NCBI GenBank assembly: GCA_949127775.1
Contig: CASBQF010000019.1
Coordinates: forward strand, 1 to 64,000
Direction: 5' to 3'
Length of the DNA: 64,000 nucleotides
From: Oscillatoriales cyanobacterium PMM_0080
Lineage (GTDB): Bacteria; Cyanobacteriota; Cyanobacteriia; Cyanobacteriales; Microcoleaceae
Below the pieces are notes generated by a model. That model saw only the letters and a program-made list of their open reading frames with translations. It was not told the DNA's origin and made no database searches. Made by a program: the position numbers and the translations under genes. Numbering within the stretch: position 1 is the stretch's first letter; each line of letters starts with the position of its first letter. This document shows, one piece after another, positions 60,887 to 64,000 of this stretch.

Positions 60887-61741
60887 TTAAGCACTTGCCT
60901 CGATTAAATCTGCTTCAGCATCCCGCCGTCTATTCATCCCTTTTTCGATGCTCGTTCCCAGCCAAATTCGTTTCATTTTGCGAATTTGTTCGGCAATTTT
61001 ATTCACATTCTTTTTCGTAACCAAATCGCGAACTACACGCATTTCTAGGCGACGGTTTCCCTGCATACTCGTGCCGCGATTGAACACCAAACTTACCAAT
61101 CCTCCTTGAACATCTGCGGGCAATTGTTCAAAACCGGGAAATGCTTCTTTTGTCAGATTGTAAAATTTCGGCACTGTGACAATATTAAAAACTTCCCAAG
61201 CTAATTCCCAGGGAACAATGATGTCTCTAACACTAGCTAAATGTTCTTTTGCTGCATCCTCTCTCAACCCGCAGCAGTTACTCAAACGCTGTTGCTCGAC
61301 ATCTGGTAATTTGTGCCAATCTTGGTTGAAAACTTCTACTGTGTTGTAACCTAGATCGTAGCCGATGCCGATCGTAATTCCCGATGCTCCTTCCGGCCAA
61401 GTTGGACGCTGCAACAGGCTTTCGTAGTATTCCCGCCCGCCGCCGACCTCGAATTGTAAGATTAGCTCGATCGCCCTGTATGATAAAAGTGACGAGCCCA
61501 AAAGTTCCCCAGGGAACAAAGCAGCGAGGGTTTTGGGGCCTGCGATGCCGTCTGCCAAAATTTTTTGATTAGTCTGAAATTGTTTGAGGGAAGCTTGAGT
61601 TTTCGGCCCAAACTTACCGTCAGCACTCCCTGAATTCAGATCTAACTCCAGCAAGCGTTGTTGAAGTTTCACAACATCGGAACCCGATGCACCTAATTTT
61701 AGAGTTTGCATAACCTGTTTTCCTGTAATGCGAGTCAGCAC
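60887..61741 (-). CDS. Peptidoglycan-binding (PG_binding_1) protein with lysozyme/pesticin-like domain
   Basis: LKLGASGSDVVKLQQRLLELDLNSGSADGKFGPKTQASLKQFQ; LQFEVGGGREYYESLLQRPTWPEGASGITIGIGYDLGYN. Confidence 0.82.
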   Translation of the reverse strand: MLTRITGKQVMQTLKLGASGSDVVKLQQRLLELDLNSGSADGKFGPKTQASLKQFQTNQKILADGIAGPKTLAALFPGELLGSSLLSYRAIELILQFEVGGGREYYESLLQRPTWPEGASGITIGIGYDLGYNTVEVFNQDWHKLPDVEQQRLSNCCGLREDAAKEHLASVRDIIVPWELAWEVFNIVTVPKFYNLTKEAFPGFEQLPADVQGGLVSLVFNRGTSMQGNRRLEMRVVRDLVTKKNVNKIAEQIRKMKRIWLGTSIEKGMNRRRDAEADLIEASA

Positions 61742-61788
61742 AATAATTTTTGCCTCACATTATACCACAACCAGGATTTCGCAAGCTA

Positions 61789-62331
61789 TTAGATTAATTC
61801 GGCCTCAGTCAGCAGAGCAAAATCGTGTGGATTTTGTAGCACGAAACAGTCATTTTCTTTAATTAAATCACCAAAACACGTTACAGGCGATCGGGCTTCA
61901 TAAGCCTTGAGGGCCAACAGATAATCTGATCCGTTCAATTCCAGATGAATTTTTCTCAGCTTCCCCACCACAAATCCCATTAATGTAATTTTGTAAGTTG
62001 CCGATTCTGCCTCCTGTACTTTATTAATCCATCCTGAGATTGCCACATTAGGTAAAACCGTGATTAAATCACTGAGAATATCTAGCTGAGAACGATTTTC
62101 TACCACTTCTAGCGTCTTGAAAGCTTCAGCAATAAGCTGAGGAGCATCAAATTCTTGTCTCACAGGCTGCTTGATTTCAAAAATCTGACCCGCATCATTC
62201 TTTTTGTGCCAAATCCAAGTATTTTCATAGACTAAAGCAATTTTTTGCCAGTCATTACTCTCTAAGTGTGCCGCTAGCACATTGGGATCTATAGTTTGGA
62301 AAATTTCCTTGTCTTTTACAGTTACTTTCAC
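61789..62331 (-). CDS. Hypothetical protein, operon partner of DUF4365-like gene
   Basis: 180-aa ORF; 4-bp overlap with 62328-62822. Confidence 0.7.
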   Translation of the reverse strand: MKVTVKDKEIFQTIDPNVLAAHLESNDWQKIALVYENTWIWHKKNDAGQIFEIKQPVRQEFDAPQLIAEAFKTLEVVENRSQLDILSDLITVLPNVAISGWINKVQEAESATYKITLMGFVVGKLRKIHLELNGSDYLLALKAYEARSPVTCFGDLIKENDCFVLQNPHDFALLTEAELI

Positions 62332-62822
62332 GGTAAACCTCCTTGACTAAGACGCTGCATAATAGACTTGAGAGCCTCTACTGTAAACTGATTAGAGCGG
62401 GATAACTCAACTGTTACATTCGCTGTATTGAGTCTTTCGGGCTGTCCCCGCAGCGACACCCAGTAGGCGCAATACCTCATGCACATTTCGTCTTCAGACT
62501 GCTGCAACCAATTTTCTAGATTTTCCGGTACTAAAACTACTACTAACAGGCGCGGAACCTGGGAATTGATGATCAAATCCCTGTAGTTTTTTATCCTCAC
62601 CGGATATCGAATGAACTGCCCGTCGAGTACATCCCTTGAGGTACATTTTAATTGTAAGTTAAGCTCAGGGGAAAAAACTACTCCCTCACCGCCTCTTGCC
62701 ACAATCTTCAAATCAATGCTGTCGTCATCTACTTCTGGCTGACTGACAGAAAAACCTCCTACTGCTGCAATGGCACGTACATAAGCTTTGCTCAAAAGCT
62801 CTTTCTGCTGGTTCAATTCCAT
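62328..62822 (-). CDS. DUF4365-like protein (PD-(D/E)XK-type nuclease fold candidate)
   Basis: VRAIAAVGGFSVSQPEVDDDSIDLKIVARGG...LNLQLKCTS. Confidence 0.75.
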   Translation of the reverse strand: MELNQQKELLSKAYVRAIAAVGGFSVSQPEVDDDSIDLKIVARGGEGVVFSPELNLQLKCTSRDVLDGQFIRYPVRIKNYRDLIINSQVPRLLVVVLVPENLENWLQQSEDEMCMRYCAYWVSLRGQPERLNTANVTVELSRSNQFTVEALKSIMQRLSQGGLP

Positions 62823-62951
62823 TCCAAAATAAACCTATTGTGAAAATAATTTATTTTACAATAAACGTGTTCCAAAAGGAATTTTTGCCGGAGAATCCGC
62901 CTCTGATGCCTATCGATTGGTATAATTTCTTATTCTTAGAATCGAAAATTA

Positions 62952-63053
62952 AATAATTTACAATTTTAATTGTTATTGTGGAACAGGCATCCTGCCTGTT
63001 CAAGACGGGCGGGACATCCCACAAACTTGTGGAAGTTATTTAATTCTCATTTC
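62952..63053. repeat. Intergenic repeat sharing ends with 47907-48165
   Basis: acaattttaattgttattgtggaacaggc...caagacgggcgggacatcccacaaacttgtggaagttatttaat. Confidence 0.85.
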
Positions 63054-63117
63054 TTAGTCCGCGCACCATCCGGACATCGTTTGTGTAGTCGCGGTTTCAA
63101 CCGCCGATTCTTATCTA

Positions 63118-63156
63118 AAAAAAATCCCATTTTCTTCAAGAAAATGGGATTTTTTA
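63118..63156 (-). terminator. Probable intrinsic terminator of the GDP-L-fucose synthase gene
   Basis: aaaatcccattttctt-caag-aaaatgggattttt hairpin with A/T tracts, just past the stop at 63160. Confidence 0.8.
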
Positions 63157-63159
63157 CAC

Positions 63160-63999
63160 TTAAACCGCGTGTTTGCGATACCAATCAATCGTATTTTTCA
63201 ACCCTTCCTTAAACTCCACTTCAGCCACAAAACCAAACCTTTCCTTAGCTCTTTGCGTGTCCAAACAACGGCGCGGTTGCCCGTTTGGCTTATCTGTTTC
63301 CCAAACAATTTCTCCCTGATATCCCATCAATTCGCAAATTGTTTCCACTAATTGGCGAATTTTAACTTCGCTATTTGTTCCCAAATTAACTGGATCAGAT
63401 TCGTTGTAAGATTGAGCAGCCATCACAATGCCGCGCGCCGCATCTGTGGAATACAAAAACTCGCGGCTGGGGCTACCGTCTCCCCAAACTGGTAATGTTT
63501 TGTCTCCCCTTTCTTGGGCTTCGTGGACTTTGCGAATTAATGCGGGGATGACGTGGGAACTTTTCGTGTCAAAGTTGTCTTCCGGGCCGTACAGATTGAC
63601 TGGTAGCAAGTAGATACCGTTGAATCCATACTGCTGGCGGTAGGATTGCAGTTGCACTAATAGGGCTTTCTTTGCTATGCCGTAAGGTGCGTTAGTTACT
63701 TCTGGATAGCCGTTCCAGAGGTCGTCTTCTTTGAAGGGAACTGGGGTTAAGTTGGGATAGGCGCAAATTGTGCCGACGCAGACGAATTTTTCGACTCCTG
63801 CTTCGTAGGCTGCGTGGATTAGTTGCACGCCCATCATCAAATTGTCGTAAAATAGTTCTGCTGGTTTAATTAGGTTTAAACCGATGCCGCCGACGTGGGC
63901 TGCAAGGTGTATGATGATGTCTTGTTCGCTGACGGCGCGTTTGCAGTTTTCCATGACGCGGAGGTCGCAGTCGATCGATCGACTAACTGAAATTTTATC
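63160..63999 (-). CDS. GDP-L-fucose synthase (5' end beyond the window)
   Basis: [56 protein letters not shown]; frame stays open upstream ([15 protein letters not shown]). Confidence 0.95.
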   Translation of the reverse strand, partial: DKISVSRSIDCDLRVMENCKRAVSEQDIIIHLAAHVGGIGLNLIKPAELFYDNLMMGVQLIHAAYEAGVEKFVCVGTICAYPNLTPVPFKEDDLWNGYPEVTNAPYGIAKKALLVQLQSYRQQYGFNGIYLLPVNLYGPEDNFDTKSSHVIPALIRKVHEAQERGDKTLPVWGDGSPSREFLYSTDAARGIVMAAQSYNESDPVNLGTNSEVKIRQLVETICELMGYQGEIVWETDKPNGQPRRCLDTQRAKERFGFVAEVEFKEGLKNTIDWYRKHAV

Positions 64000-64000
64000 G

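Overview
Cyanobacterial chromosome window, probably a filamentous Oscillatoriales/Microcoleus-type genome (inferred from HIP1-like GCGATCGC sites, chlG, Tic20, a DesC-type desaturase and heptanucleotide STRRs). It mixes housekeeping genes (rsmB, PBP1A, chlG, rpsF, aroQ, cinA, glyA, WecA/MraY-family transferase, 5-FTHF cyclo-ligase, PgpH-like 7TM-HD protein) with accessory material. Main points: (1) a 14-kb signalling array in which a dCache/HAMP/PAS histidine kinase - receiver - receiver/class III cyclase module occurs twice, around a third related kinase and receiver; (2) a TetR-type regulator whose C-terminal half looks like a catalytically dead tyrosine-recombinase domain, divergent from a fatty-acid desaturase; (3) a dihydroorotase homologue and an ADP-ribosylglycohydrolase homologue that lack most metal-binding motifs; (4) an AAA/STAND-like ATPase with about 17 near-identical 34-aa TPRs next to a Uma2 nuclease-like gene; (5) many small inverted-repeat elements with readable target-site duplications, including nested insertions and an IS4-type element plus a related MITE inserted at the same 12-bp palindromic core of a REP-like repeat. 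No rRNA, tRNA or genuine CRISPR array was recognised. Family assignments come from reading the sequences; no database search was run.
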